From a virus, in IMG/VR virus record IMGVR_UViG_3300021131_000017, positions 1 through 40,011 of that record: 40,011 nt of DNA; one strand, 5' to 3'. Made by a program: the position numbers and the translations under genes. The notes under the pieces were generated by a model, which was not told the DNA's origin, did not search any database, and saw nothing but the letters and a program-made list of their open reading frames with translations. Shown here in pieces: positions 19,799 through 29,166 of this stretch (position 1 is the first letter of the stretch; the number at the start of each line of letters is the position of its first letter).

Positions 19799-20911
19799 AT
19801 GGAAAACGTGACCTCAACCGAGACCGTTACCCAACAAACTGGTGACCCCGTGGCTACCATAGCTGACATGATTGCCGCCAACAGGCGAAACAATCCCCAG
19901 CCCGATGGCAGTACACCGCCTCCAGGTGGACAAGTAGAGGAGTCATCCCCTACCCCACAGGCGCAACCTGAAGATGGAAGCGAACCTGAAGAAAGCGTAA
20001 GTGAGACTGAAGAGCCAGTAGAAGGAGAAGAAGAAGTAGAGTCCTCCGAAGGAGATAACTCTATTGTCAATTTCTTTGAATTTGCTGATGAGAATCCTGA
20101 TTTAAAGTTCAAAATACCCAACAAGAATGCCGAAGGTGGATTTGTTGAGTTAACTGCAAAGAAGGCTGCCACGCTTTTAGGTCAAACAAGTGCTTTGGAT
20201 GAAAATTCTCGCAAACTTAAAGCTGAAAAAGCCGAGTTTGAAGAGTTTGAAGCGAAACGTAGGGCTGAACTAGACGGTTTGCAAATTGGTTTGGAGTTGA
20301 CGATAGTTCCTCAGTTGCAAGAAGTGGCTGATGAACTGGTAACCCTTCAACAATACAACCAGACTTGGAAGCAAATCCTTGAAAACGCCACTGATCCTGT
20401 ATCTCAATCTGAAGCTCAAGCAGCGATTGCTCAGAACCAGAAGTTGATACAAGAGAAGTCGCAGTTTATCCAAACGAATCGTCCTAAAGTTGAACAGTTT
20501 TATAGGCAAAGAAGTCAGTTTGTTCAGCAACAACTTGAACAAGCAAGACAAGGCTTCAGCGATAAAGAACTGTCTAACAAGGCACTCTATTCCGAATTAA
20601 GGGAAAAGATTGCCAAGGATTGGAAAGGTGCTAATTTGTCGATTGTTCCTGGAATACCAAATATTGATTTGATTTCTAGTGACGAACATTTATTAGCTTT
20701 GGTGAGAGACGGACTCAAATTCCGTGAAGGACCCAAGGTTAAGAATGCAGGAGGTTCATTGGCTGCGGCTGGTAAACAAACTGCTAAAGGTAAGACAAGT
20801 ATGCCTGATCCAACTGAAGACCTCCAAGAACGGGCTAAAAAAGGCGATAAGAATGCGGCTAGGGACCTTTTAGCAACCATGCTTGCGTCAAACAAACAAA
20901 GACGTAAGTAA
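19799..20911 (+). CDS. Capsid scaffolding protein
   Basis: 370 aa directly upstream of the capsid gene. Composition is that of a scaffold: an acidic disordered N-terminus (PEDGSEPEESVSETEEPVEG, about residues 59-80), a long coiled coil (about 130-260, Gln/Glu-rich), and a basic C-terminus (KKGDKNAARDLLATMLASNK, KQRRK), as in P22-like scaffolds that contact the coat by a basic helix. A -10-like TATAGAAT lies just before it (19781-19788). It should be absent from mature virions. Confidence 0.85.
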   Translation: MENVTSTETVTQQTGDPVATIADMIAANRRNNPQPDGSTPPPGGQVEESSPTPQAQPEDGSEPEESVSETEEPVEGEEEVESSEGDNSIVNFFEFADENPDLKFKIPNKNAEGGFVELTAKKAATLLGQTSALDENSRKLKAEKAEFEEFEAKRRAELDGLQIGLELTIVPQLQEVADELVTLQQYNQTWKQILENATDPVSQSEAQAAIAQNQKLIQEKSQFIQTNRPKVEQFYRQRSQFVQQQLEQARQGFSDKELSNKALYSELREKIAKDWKGANLSIVPGIPNIDLISSDEHLLALVRDGLKFREGPKVKNAGGSLAAAGKQTAKGKTSMPDPTEDLQERAKKGDKNAARDLLATMLASNKQRRK

Positions 20912-20929
20912 CTTTAGGAGTATTTAAAC

Positions 20930-22096
20930 ATGGCAACGATTACATCAACATCCCTTGGTAATGGTAACGGTTCGTACACGACCGATATCGTTGTTAAGGA
21001 CTTAGACTTAACAGTATCTAACTACGTTAAAGACAGAACGCCTGTGACCAACATGGCTATGTCTAAGAAACGTAAAATCAATTCAACTTTGCACATTTGG
21101 CCTAATGACTATTTCCGTCAGCCAGCCTTGAATGCTAAGTTGGAAGGCGCATCAGTAACTGCTGGTTCCGCTGCTGACAACACCCGTGCTAACTGCGGTA
21201 ACTACACACAGATTTTCACAACTGTGATTGGTGCTACAGGTACTGCCCGTGCCGTTGAGCAAGCTGGTGGTGATCCCCAAGCATATCAAGAAGTCAAGCA
21301 ATTGACTGAGATCATGTTTGATGTGGAACTCCAAATGGTTCGTGCAGACGGTGCTTCTATCAAGTACGCTGGTCAAGCTGGTACACAACCTAGCGGTTCT
21401 TCTGGTGTTAACTCTGGCCGTAGATTCGGTTCATTGTTTGCATTTGCAGGAACTCGTTCTGGCAATGCCACAAGCGGTACTGATGTGTTGAACCTCGCTA
21501 CTTCTGACAGCAATGACGTAACTAGCGGCATCAGCACAAATCAACCTTTCAACGGTACATTGGCAAACGCTGGTTTGGGTTATTTCACCTTCTCTTCAGG
21601 TGTAACAACTCAACAGTTCAGCCCCTTCTTGTACAAGCAATTGGTTACAACTGCTGAACAACGCTTCAACGCAAAAATCACTAACATGATTGTTCCCACT
21701 TCAATGAGAACACATATTTCTGATACATTGCCTACAAGCCGTTCTATCAACAGATTTAACCCTGCTGACAAGGGCGACACCATCGGTACATACGAAGGTG
21801 ACTTCAACTACACATACCAGATCGATGACGATTGGATCATGGACCAAACAGGTTCTGACAATACATCCGTATTGTTCTTGAATCCTGATGTAGTTCAGTG
21901 GGGTTCACTCCGTGAGCTTGGCCCAAATAACGAAGTGTTCTCAAACGCTGACGCTTCTTTGGACCAGTACATCATGGAAGGTACATTGATTGTTCGTAAT
22001 CCTGCTGGTGTTGCTGTTTTGGCAGCGATCTCCCCAACAGGTGCGTCAGTTTCTGCACCCCGTGCTTCTACAAAAGTTCAGCGTTATTTGGCATAA
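20930..22096 (+). CDS. Major capsid protein, DUF5309/SU10-like HK97 fold
   Basis: 388 aa with AGGAG eight bases upstream. The blocks TLHIWPNDYF (about 52-61), NYTQIFTTVIGATGTARAVE (about 90-109) and LTEIMFDVELQMVRADGASI (about 125-144) match the DUF5309 capsid group typified by phage SU10. The second half has a Ser/Thr/Asn-rich insertion (about 150-215) and an HK97-like tail ending VRNPAGVAVLAAI. Expected to be the most abundant virion protein. Confidence 0.88.
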   Translation: MATITSTSLGNGNGSYTTDIVVKDLDLTVSNYVKDRTPVTNMAMSKKRKINSTLHIWPNDYFRQPALNAKLEGASVTAGSAADNTRANCGNYTQIFTTVIGATGTARAVEQAGGDPQAYQEVKQLTEIMFDVELQMVRADGASIKYAGQAGTQPSGSSGVNSGRRFGSLFAFAGTRSGNATSGTDVLNLATSDSNDVTSGISTNQPFNGTLANAGLGYFTFSSGVTTQQFSPFLYKQLVTTAEQRFNAKITNMIVPTSMRTHISDTLPTSRSINRFNPADKGDTIGTYEGDFNYTYQIDDDWIMDQTGSDNTSVLFLNPDVVQWGSLRELGPNNEVFSNADASLDQYIMEGTLIVRNPAGVAVLAAISPTGASVSAPRASTKVQRYLA

Positions 22097-22106
22097 GCCA
22101 TTTTCT

Positions 22107-22132
22107 GAAGGAGGTCCTCACGGGCCTTCTTT
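22107..22132 (+). terminator. Weak hairpin after the capsid gene
   Basis: GAAGG (22107-22111) pairs with CCTTC (22125-22129), with CC/GG pairs inside, followed by TTT. It may trim or attenuate transcripts downstream of the highly expressed capsid gene. Confidence 0.35.
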
Positions 22133-22148
22133 GGAAAGGAGTTAATGC

Positions 22149-22646
22149 ATGGAAAAGTATGAATCAGATCAAGTAAATGAAGATTACTATTTAAAAGGTA
22201 ATCTTGAGGCTGGGGTTGACGGGGTTTTCCGTCAAAACGACAAGCTTTTTAATGAAGTTAAATCTGGGACTTGGTCTCAAACATTCAAAACTCCCAATCT
22301 AGATTACAAAGTCGGTGCGGTTGATGGCGAGCGTTATGTGCAATACACGCAACATAATGTGGAAGCAATCAAGGCAGACTGTAAGCAAAAGCGTGAGTTT
22401 TATGCTATCCACGGGACGGACAATCCATTCTTTGCTGGAACATTCCATGCAATGGAACTGCCCAAGTGTTTTGCACACGAAATCAGCTCAAAATGGTTCA
22501 ATAACCGCCCTTGGGAATTGATCAAAAAAGAGAAAAAAGACAAGATTCTTTTCTACGCTATTGTGAACGAATATTACTCAGATTTTGTTTGTCACCCTAG
22601 CGGAAAGATACCATTACCGTATAATCCTGCTATACCGACACGATAA
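22149..22646 (+). CDS. Hypothetical protein after the capsid gene, 165 aa
   Basis: AAGGAG lies seven bases before ATG 22149. Soluble, with several Tyr/Trp/Phe and a histidine-containing middle (TQHNVEAIKADCKQKREFYA, IHGTDNPFFAGTFHAMELPK). A head accessory or completion role is suggested only by position between capsid and connector. Confidence 0.6.
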   Translation: MEKYESDQVNEDYYLKGNLEAGVDGVFRQNDKLFNEVKSGTWSQTFKTPNLDYKVGAVDGERYVQYTQHNVEAIKADCKQKREFYAIHGTDNPFFAGTFHAMELPKCFAHEISSKWFNNRPWELIKKEKKDKILFYAIVNEYYSDFVCHPSGKIPLPYNPAIPTR

Positions 22647-22654
22647 GGACTTCT

Positions 22655-23644
22655 ATGGCTCAATTCATCCAATCTGCCAATACTTTAGTTAGCCGTGTTG
22701 CATCTTGGGTCGGAGCCATTGCCAACTCTACAGGCGTTAACGCTACCTCTTACACATCTTCTACTGGGGTAATTGCTACTGCATCGTCTTTGGTCGGTAC
22801 AGTTAATGTTGGTGACTTCATTGGATACAACCCTACCTACCCTTTTACGGTTGTGACGGCAATTACTTCATCGACAATTACTGTCAACGATCCTGACTTG
22901 ATTTGGAGTGGTGCTACATATCCCGTGGCAATTCTTAAACTGCCCACACAATCGGTTTTAGAGATTCAGAACTCTATTCAATTGGCAGAACTCAAGATGA
23001 GAACAGTTGAATTACCTGCTTTGCGGTCAAATCCTTATGACCCAACAAATCCTGATTATGTGACCACCAACGCACAAGGATTGGCTCCTATTCCTGCCGA
23101 CATGAATTGGCCTATTTTGTTTTTCCAACAAACACCTAATTCTGACACGCCTCCAGGCTCTGCTGCTGCCGCAATGGGTCCTTGGATTATTTATGACCGT
23201 GTTGGTGACCGTGAGATTATTCGTAGACGCATGATTGATCAGTTGTATGTCAAACCTTTTGGCGTACCAAGGGTGATTCGTGCATCATTCTCAGAAGTCG
23301 GTCCTAATTATGTATTTACGCCTAATCCTGGTGCAAATGTACAGATTCTTGCTTACTATCAAAAAACATTCCCATTCTTGTTCAGCCCCACATCTGATTC
23401 ATTGAATCCTATTGTGCAAAACAATGCGGTGTTGGCTACATTCCCTGAAGGTTACCTTTATGGTACTTTGGAAGCTTATTACGACAAGAATAAAAATATT
23501 TCTGAAGCCGAAAAGTGGAGAGCAAGATTTGAAGAGGCTTATGGCTTGATAGAAGACCAGAACTTCAAAGATAAATGGAGAGGTGGAGACCAACATCTCA
23601 CATCAGAATTCCAACCAAGAGATTACAGATATAGCTTTCGCTAG
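22655..23644 (+). CDS. Putative head-tail connector/adaptor
   Basis: 329 aa. The N-terminal about 100 residues are beta-rich (Thr/Ser/Val). The C-terminal helical end, PEGYLYGTLEAYYDKNKNIS then AEKWRARFEEAYGLIEDQNF, is the 'P-.L..G.L.-A........A..W...F...l' pattern of podovirus and siphovirus adaptor proteins that assemble below the portal. Its place right before the fibre gene fits. The N-terminal domain is atypical and could be exposed at the neck. Confidence 0.65.
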   Translation: MAQFIQSANTLVSRVASWVGAIANSTGVNATSYTSSTGVIATASSLVGTVNVGDFIGYNPTYPFTVVTAITSSTITVNDPDLIWSGATYPVAILKLPTQSVLEIQNSIQLAELKMRTVELPALRSNPYDPTNPDYVTTNAQGLAPIPADMNWPILFFQQTPNSDTPPGSAAAAMGPWIIYDRVGDREIIRRRMIDQLYVKPFGVPRVIRASFSEVGPNYVFTPNPGANVQILAYYQKTFPFLFSPTSDSLNPIVQNNAVLATFPEGYLYGTLEAYYDKNKNISEAEKWRARFEEAYGLIEDQNFKDKWRGGDQHLTSEFQPRDYRYSFR

Positions 23645-23653
23645 GAGATATAA

Positions 23654-26600
23654 ATGGCAACAGGTGGGTTATATGGCTCAAGTCTTAGCGGTAATCTTAT
23701 TGCTCAACCAGGCACGGAGTCTGTTGGACTTTATGGTAATTCTGTGCCTTATGGTGGCACTTACTTTGAATGGTTTATTTTCAAGGAAAGTGCGACTGCT
23801 CCTGCCACGCCCACGGGTGGCTCATGGAACTTTACTACAAATGTAGGCGTGCCTCCTACTGGATGGTCAACAACGCCTCCAGCAACGCCTAGCAATACTG
23901 TATGGGCATCAATTGCGTTTGTTAATAGCAAGATTGGCTCGACATTTACTTGGTCAACTCCTGCCACATGGGTTCAGCAAGGTATTTCAGGATACTCAGG
24001 TGCTTCAGGTATATCTGGTTATTCGGGTTATAGCGGTATTTCTGGCTTTTCAGGCATTAGTGGCTATTCAGGCAAGTCTGGTTATTCTGGAAGCGGTATC
24101 TCTGGTTATTCAGGATACTCTGGATATTCTGGTTCAGGTATTTCAGGTTATAGCGGATATTCTGGTAGTGGCGTATCTGGATACTCTGGATTTTCTGGAG
24201 CAAGTGGATTTTCAGGTATAAGCGGATACTCAGGTTCTGGTATTTCTGGTTACTCTGGATACTCTGGAAGTGGCATTTCTGGATATAGTGGATATTCTGG
24301 AAGCGGAATTTCTGGCTATTCTGGATTTTCGGGTACAAGTGGGTATTCTGGATTTAGTGGAACATCTGGTTATTCTGGTTCAGGTGTAAGTGGATATTCT
24401 GGCTATTCAGGTTACTCAGGTATTTCTGGTTACAGTGGCACAAATGGTTCTGGATCAGGTTCAGTAACATCTGTTGCAATGACTGTTCCTACATTCATGT
24501 CGGTAACGGGTTCTCCTATAACGACAAGTGGAACTTTGGCATTATCCGCAACAACATCAGGCGCAAATTCTATTGTTTTGCGTGATGCGAACCAAAACAT
24601 CAGCGCAAATTCTATTACTGAAGGTTTTAGTAATGTTGCTGCCGCAGGAACAACAACAGTTCTTACGGTCAGCTCAGTACCTAATTTTGTTGTAACTGGT
24701 TCTGGTGGACAGACATATCAATTGCCTGATGCGACCACTTTGGCAAATGGAACAAATTACACATTCAACAACAATCAAAGTTCTGGAACAATTGTTGTGA
24801 AGAATAACTCTGGCACAACAATTACTACGGTTCAATCTGGTGCTTTTATAGAAGTTATTTTGTTGTCTAACGCAACCGCAGCAGGTTCTTGGGATACACA
24901 TACTTTTGCGCCTTCCAATGTATCTTGGTCAACCAATACATTAGATTATCCAGGATCAATCACTTCAGCAACATGGAATGGAAGTACTGTTGCTACTAAT
25001 CGTGGTGGTACTGGATTAACTTCATTTACTGCAAATGGAGTAGTGTATGCGTCTAGTACAAGTGCTTTGGCTACTGGTTCAGGATTAACTTTTAATGGAA
25101 CAACATTTAGCACAACCAATGATGCGTCTATTAACGGGGTAACTGTTGGTAAGGGTGGTGGTAATCAATCTTCAAGTACAGCTTTAGGTGTCGGTACTTT
25201 ATCTGCAGATACTGGAGGTTTTTCTGTTGCTGTTGGTTATCAAGCACTAAATCTTGCTTCTGGTGGATATTCAACTGCTGTAGGCTATCAAGCTGGTGTA
25301 GCAAAAACAAGTGGCGCAGGAATTGATGCTTTTGGTTTTCAATCTTTATCAACAAATACTACGGGCGCATTAAATGTTGGTTTTGGAACTTATTCTTTAA
25401 AATCAAATTTAAGTGGTTCTAATAACACAGCTATTGGTCGAGAAGCACTCTATTCAAACTACACAGCATCTAACAACACTGCTGTGGGTTATCAGGCGGG
25501 GTATAGTAATACTACTGGTACAGATTTAGTTGCTTTAGGTTACAGAGCTGGTTATACAAATAGCACAGGAAACCAAAATACTGCGCTAGGAAACAATTCA
25601 CTTCAAAACAACTCTACTGGCTTTGCTTTAACTGCTGTTGGTTATTCTGCTTTAATTCTTAATACTGGTTCAAACAATACTTCTATTGGCGCATATTCTA
25701 TGCAATCCAATACCAGTGGTGCGCAAAATACGGCTGTAGGTCGTGAAGCTTTGCAAGGCAACACTTTAGCATCTGGCAATACTGCTACAGGTTATCAATC
25801 GTTATACAGCAATTCAAATGCTAATAACAATACTGCTTTTGGATACCAATCAGCTTATTCAAATGTTTCAGGAAGTTACATAACTGCGTTTGGATATAAA
25901 GCAGCTTATGCATACAATTCAACAACAACAATTTGTGCTGTTGGTTTTCAAGCTCTAGCTTCAAATACAACTGGAGCAGACAATACTGCAGTTGGAACTT
26001 ATAACGCATTAGGTGCAAACACAACTGGATCAAACAATGTTGCAGTTGGTCGTGAAGCTCTTCAAGCCAACACCACGGCATCTAACAATGTGGCAGTAGG
26101 TTATCAAGCAGGATATAGTAATACTACAGGGGGAGTGACTGCTGTTGGTTATCAAGCAGCCAAAAATAATAGTACAGGAACAGGAATAACCGCTATTGGT
26201 TATAATTCTTTACTAAATACAACTAACAATTATTCTACTGCTGTTGGATTGCAATCTGGTCAAGCAAATACCACTGGCACAATAACAGCAATTGGTGTAA
26301 ACGCATTAACATCAAATACAACTGGAGCATATAACGTAGCAGTTGGAACTTTAGATGGTGCTGGTAATGGTGCTTTAGCAGCTAATACCACTGGTGGAAG
26401 CAACACCGCAGTTGGTAGCGGTGCTTTAGCTTTAAACACCACAGCATCTAATAACACCGCAGTAGGATACCAAGCTGGGTATAGTAATCAAACAGGAACA
26501 TACTCAACTTATTTAGGCTACCAATCTGGATACAGTTTAACTGGAACAAATAACACTTTCGGTGGTGCTTTTGCAGGTGCAAATCTTACAACTGGAACTT

Positions 26601-27985
26601 ACAATACTGGTTGGGGTCATGGGACTATAAATAATTCTGGTGCCTCTACTGGAAGCGGAAGTTACAACTCAGCTTTAGGCTACGAAGCATTAAACTATTT
26701 AAGCACAGGCTCTTATAATGCCGCAGTTGGTTATCAAGCACTTAAATTCAATACCACAGCATCTAGTAACACAGCCGTTGGGTATCAGGCTGGATATAGC
26801 AATACCACAGGTGCAAATAATGTTGTTGTTGGAAAGGCTTCACTCTATACAAATTCTACTGGCGGTGGTTTAACTGCCATCGGTAACCAAGTATTACAAA
26901 CAAACACCGCATCGGATAACACAGCAATGGGTTATAACACGATGAATAACAACACCACTGGCACAATGAATACTGCTATTGGTGGTGGTCAATTTGGTGT
27001 TCTTGGTGGTTCACTATCTAGCAACACAAGTGGTTCTTACAATACAGCATTAGGACATTTGTCACTTTACTCCAACACCACAGCCTCTAACAACACTGCT
27101 GTAGGTTATCAGGCTTTATATAACGCTACCACTGCTAATTCTAATACAGCATTAGGTTATCAAGCTGGTTATTCACCAACAACTGGATATGCAAATACAT
27201 TTATAGGTAAAGCATCTGGATTTTCTACAACCACAGGTTCTTGTAATACATTAGTAGGATTTGGTTCTGGAAGCACAATAACCACAGGAAATGGAAATAC
27301 TTGTATAGGTGGCGCTTTCAATACTACTGGAGCTGGTTCAGCAATAACAACTGGTTCATACAACACAATTATTGGTGGCTACACAGGCAATCAAAATGGC
27401 TTAGACATCCGCACCTCTAATGGATATATTGTTTTAAGTGATGATTATGGTAATCCTAGAGGAGTATTTGAAAATAATGGTAATTTTTTAATAGGACAAA
27501 CAAGTAGAGGTTTAAGAAATTCAAATTCTTTTGATTTTGATATATCAGATGCTTCTGGTTACTTTAACCATGTAAGCGGAACATCATCAGGCTCTGCTTT
27601 TATATATTTTGGATATAACGGCTCTTCTATTGGTTCAATTACACAAAATGGCACAACAGGCGTTCTTTACAACTTAACATCTGACTATCGCCTTAAAAAC
27701 AATCCAGTACCCGTAACAGGTGCAAAAGAATTTATTATGGCTTTGCAACCTAAGTCATGGGATTGGTGGGATGGGTCAGGTAAAGGCGTAGGATTTATTG
27801 CCCACGAATTTATGGAAGTTGCCAAATACTCTGGTCATGGCGAAAAAGATGCTGTTGATGCAGAAGGCAAACCAGTTTATCAAGCTATTCAACCATCAAG
27901 TTCAGAAGTTATGGCAAATCTTGTCGCATTAGTACAAGAACTTACCGCAAAAATACAAACCCTTGAAACTAAACTAGGAGCATAA
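23654..27985 (+). CDS. Giant tail fibre: collagen-like stalk, YadA-like head repeats and S74 chaperone
   Basis: 1443 aa. Residues 1-109 form a likely virion-attachment domain sharing a module with the 562-aa fibre gene. Residues 110-270 are G-X-S triplets (GYS, GIS, GFS) broken regularly by an extra GS pair. About 270-490 is beta-rich. About 495-1240 are many 14-residue YadA/Hep-type repeats (NTAVGYQA, NTTGSNNTAIG), which form left-handed trimeric beta-rolls in bacterial adhesins. The end, residues 1343-1443, is a Peptidase_S74 intramolecular chaperone: SDYRLK with the catalytic Ser1343, GFIAHE, and a final coiled-coil helix (ALVQELTAKIQTLETKL). Autocleavage before Ser1343 is predicted after trimer folding. 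Confidence 0.92.
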   Translation: MATGGLYGSSLSGNLIAQPGTESVGLYGNSVPYGGTYFEWFIFKESATAPATPTGGSWNFTTNVGVPPTGWSTTPPATPSNTVWASIAFVNSKIGSTFTWSTPATWVQQGISGYSGASGISGYSGYSGISGFSGISGYSGKSGYSGSGISGYSGYSGYSGSGISGYSGYSGSGVSGYSGFSGASGFSGISGYSGSGISGYSGYSGSGISGYSGYSGSGISGYSGFSGTSGYSGFSGTSGYSGSGVSGYSGYSGYSGISGYSGTNGSGSGSVTSVAMTVPTFMSVTGSPITTSGTLALSATTSGANSIVLRDANQNISANSITEGFSNVAAAGTTTVLTVSSVPNFVVTGSGGQTYQLPDATTLANGTNYTFNNNQSSGTIVVKNNSGTTITTVQSGAFIEVILLSNATAAGSWDTHTFAPSNVSWSTNTLDYPGSITSATWNGSTVATNRGGTGLTSFTANGVVYASSTSALATGSGLTFNGTTFSTTNDASINGVTVGKGGGNQSSSTALGVGTLSADTGGFSVAVGYQALNLASGGYSTAVGYQAGVAKTSGAGIDAFGFQSLSTNTTGALNVGFGTYSLKSNLSGSNNTAIGREALYSNYTASNNTAVGYQAGYSNTTGTDLVALGYRAGYTNSTGNQNTALGNNSLQNNSTGFALTAVGYSALILNTGSNNTSIGAYSMQSNTSGAQNTAVGREALQGNTLASGNTATGYQSLYSNSNANNNTAFGYQSAYSNVSGSYITAFGYKAAYAYNSTTTICAVGFQALASNTTGADNTAVGTYNALGANTTGSNNVAVGREALQANTTASNNVAVGYQAGYSNTTGGVTAVGYQAAKNNSTGTGITAIGYNSLLNTTNNYSTAVGLQSGQANTTGTITAIGVNALTSNTTGAYNVAVGTLDGAGNGALAANTTGGSNTAVGSGALALNTTASNNTAVGYQAGYSNQTGTYSTYLGYQSGYSLTGTNNTFGGAFAGANLTTGTYNTGWGHGTINNSGASTGSGSYNSALGYEALNYLSTGSYNAAVGYQALKFNTTASSNTAVGYQAGYSNTTGANNVVVGKASLYTNSTGGGLTAIGNQVLQTNTASDNTAMGYNTMNNNTTGTMNTAIGGGQFGVLGGSLSSNTSGSYNTALGHLSLYSNTTASNNTAVGYQALYNATTANSNTALGYQAGYSPTTGYANTFIGKASGFSTTTGSCNTLVGFGSGSTITTGNGNTCIGGAFNTTGAGSAITTGSYNTIIGGYTGNQNGLDIRTSNGYIVLSDDYGNPRGVFENNGNFLIGQTSRGLRNSNSFDFDISDASGYFNHVSGTSSGSAFIYFGYNGSSIGSITQNGTTGVLYNLTSDYRLKNNPVPVTGAKEFIMALQPKSWDWWDGSGKGVGFIAHEFMEVAKYSGHGEKDAVDAEGKPVYQAIQPSSSEVMANLVALVQELTAKIQTLETKLGA
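23981..24464 (+). repeat. Degenerate tandem repeats encoding G-X-S stalk
   Basis: About 480 bases of repeated nine-base units encoding Gly-aromatic/aliphatic-Ser triplets. Synonymous changes are frequent (TCA/TCT/AGC/AGT for Ser), so the repeats are related but not identical. They can recombine to change stalk length. Confidence 0.9.
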
Positions 27986-27986
27986 A

Positions 27987-28313
27987 ATGTCAACAACTTA
28001 CACGACAACCATAAAAACCATGTACACAGTCCCCAACCCAACGGGATATGTTGTCAATGTCGTTTTTAAAGTAGAAGGTACTGATGGTACGCATACTGCT
28101 GAAATATATGGCAATATCCAGTTCACACCAGAGCAAAATGAGCAAGGATTTATTCCTTATTCACAATTGACTCAAGCAGAGGTATTAAATTGGATTAACG
28201 AAGCAACCAATAACCAACAGAATTATTACGATAACATCAACGGACAAATTCAGTCCATGATTACACCTCCAGTTTCACCTTCAGCACAAACATTACCTTG
28301 GGCAACTAACTAA
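27987..28313 (+). CDS. Small fibre-associated protein, 108 aa
   Basis: Follows the fibre by one base. Beta-rich N-terminus (TYTTTIKTMYTVPNPTGYVV, NVVFKVEGTDGTHTAEIYGN), then a short helix (TQAEVLNWINEATNNQQNYY) and a Pro-rich end. Such proteins accompany tail fibres in aquatic phages (DUF7936-like) and may be fibre accessories or chaperones. Function is not proven. Confidence 0.65.
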   Translation: MSTTYTTTIKTMYTVPNPTGYVVNVVFKVEGTDGTHTAEIYGNIQFTPEQNEQGFIPYSQLTQAEVLNWINEATNNQQNYYDNINGQIQSMITPPVSPSAQTLPWATN

Positions 28314-28324
28314 AAGGAACTTTA

Positions 28325-28468
28325 ATGGAAAAAATTACTTTGACAACACAATTGATTAACGGAATATTGCAATACTTGGCAACCAGACCTTACCAAGAAG
28401 TTGCAGGATTGATTCAAGCAATTGAAAAAGAAGCTCAAGCACAACAGGAAGCCCCCAAAGACATTTAA
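28325..28468 (+). CDS. Small helical protein, 47 aa
   Basis: ATG 28325 with AAAGGAA upstream. MEKITLTTQLINGILQYLAT, then RPYQEVAGLIQAIEKEAQAQ, two amphipathic helices. Lies in the fibre cluster between two genes with short spacing, so likely real. Unknown role. Confidence 0.65.
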   Translation: MEKITLTTQLINGILQYLATRPYQEVAGLIQAIEKEAQAQQEAPKDI

Positions 28469-28479
28469 ATAGGACTAAC

Positions 28480-29166
28480 ATGGAATTGCATTGGTTAAGT
28501 GAAAGAAGTGCAGAAGCACAAGAACTGTATAACGAAGTCATTGTTACCAACTGTTACGGATTAACAGAAGAAATCTGTAAAGACCGTGAGTTTATAGATA
28601 TAGGCGCAAATATGGGGATGTTCTCTATATTTGCATCTAGTCTAGGAGCAAGCAAGGTTATAGCAGTAGAACCCGTATCTTCTACGGTTGAAATGCTCAA
28701 AGACAATATTGAGCAATCAAAATTAGACATTTCTGTTTTACAGAACATTGTTTCTGATGTTGGGGGTGAAATGGTCAAGATTGGGCTACAACCCAAGTCT
28801 GGCCACAATAGCGTCTACAGTCCCAGCGACAGTTTTGAGAAAGTCAAAACCATCACCCTCAAAGACTTGCTAGACATGACCACTAGCGACAATGTCTTTT
28901 TAAAGATCGATTGCGAGGGTGGCGAATACGACATTCTGCTGAATGCCGACAATCTAGACAGAGTCACCACGGTGGCCATTGAAATCCACGCTGATCTCCA
29001 CCCCAACTTCCACGGTGCTTGGCATATCCATGAGGTTTTAACTAAGTTTGGGTTCAAGCCTGTCGTCCAGAATCAAATGAAGTCATGGCGGTACGATGCT
29101 TTTGGCCAGCCATTTGACATCAAAAACCTCCCTGTTTCTGAAGAGATATGGGTGAGACATGGATAG
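28480..29166 (+). CDS. FkbM-family SAM-dependent methyltransferase
   Basis: 228 aa. The SAM-binding loop EFIDIGANMGMFSIFA (about 37-52) and VIAVEPVSST (about 60-69) are intact. The FkbM signature LKIDCEGGEYDIL (141-153) contains the conserved Asp and Glu. FkbM enzymes usually O-methylate sugars. It overlaps the glycosyltransferase by 8 bp, so the two are made together, just downstream of the fibre. Substrate: a glycan on the virion or on the host surface; which one cannot be told from sequence. Confidence 0.9.
   Translation: MELHWLSERSAEAQELYNEVIVTNCYGLTEEICKDREFIDIGANMGMFSIFASSLGASKVIAVEPVSSTVEMLKDNIEQSKLDISVLQNIVSDVGGEMVKIGLQPKSGHNSVYSPSDSFEKVKTITLKDLLDMTTSDNVFLKIDCEGGEYDILLNADNLDRVTTVAIEIHADLHPNFHGAWHIHEVLTKFGFKPVVQNQMKSWRYDAFGQPFDIKNLPVSEEIWVRHG

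Noticed and set aside
23981-24464. Repeat array resembling a CRISPR or minisatellite
   Set aside because: The repeats are in frame within one long ORF and encode G-X-S triplets; there are no unique spacers and units are nine bases.
24057-27366. Several antisense ORFs under the fibre gene
   Set aside because: They exist only because the fibre repeats lack stops on the opposite strand; composition is biased (Gln/Leu- or Val/Pro-rich) and no RBS is present.
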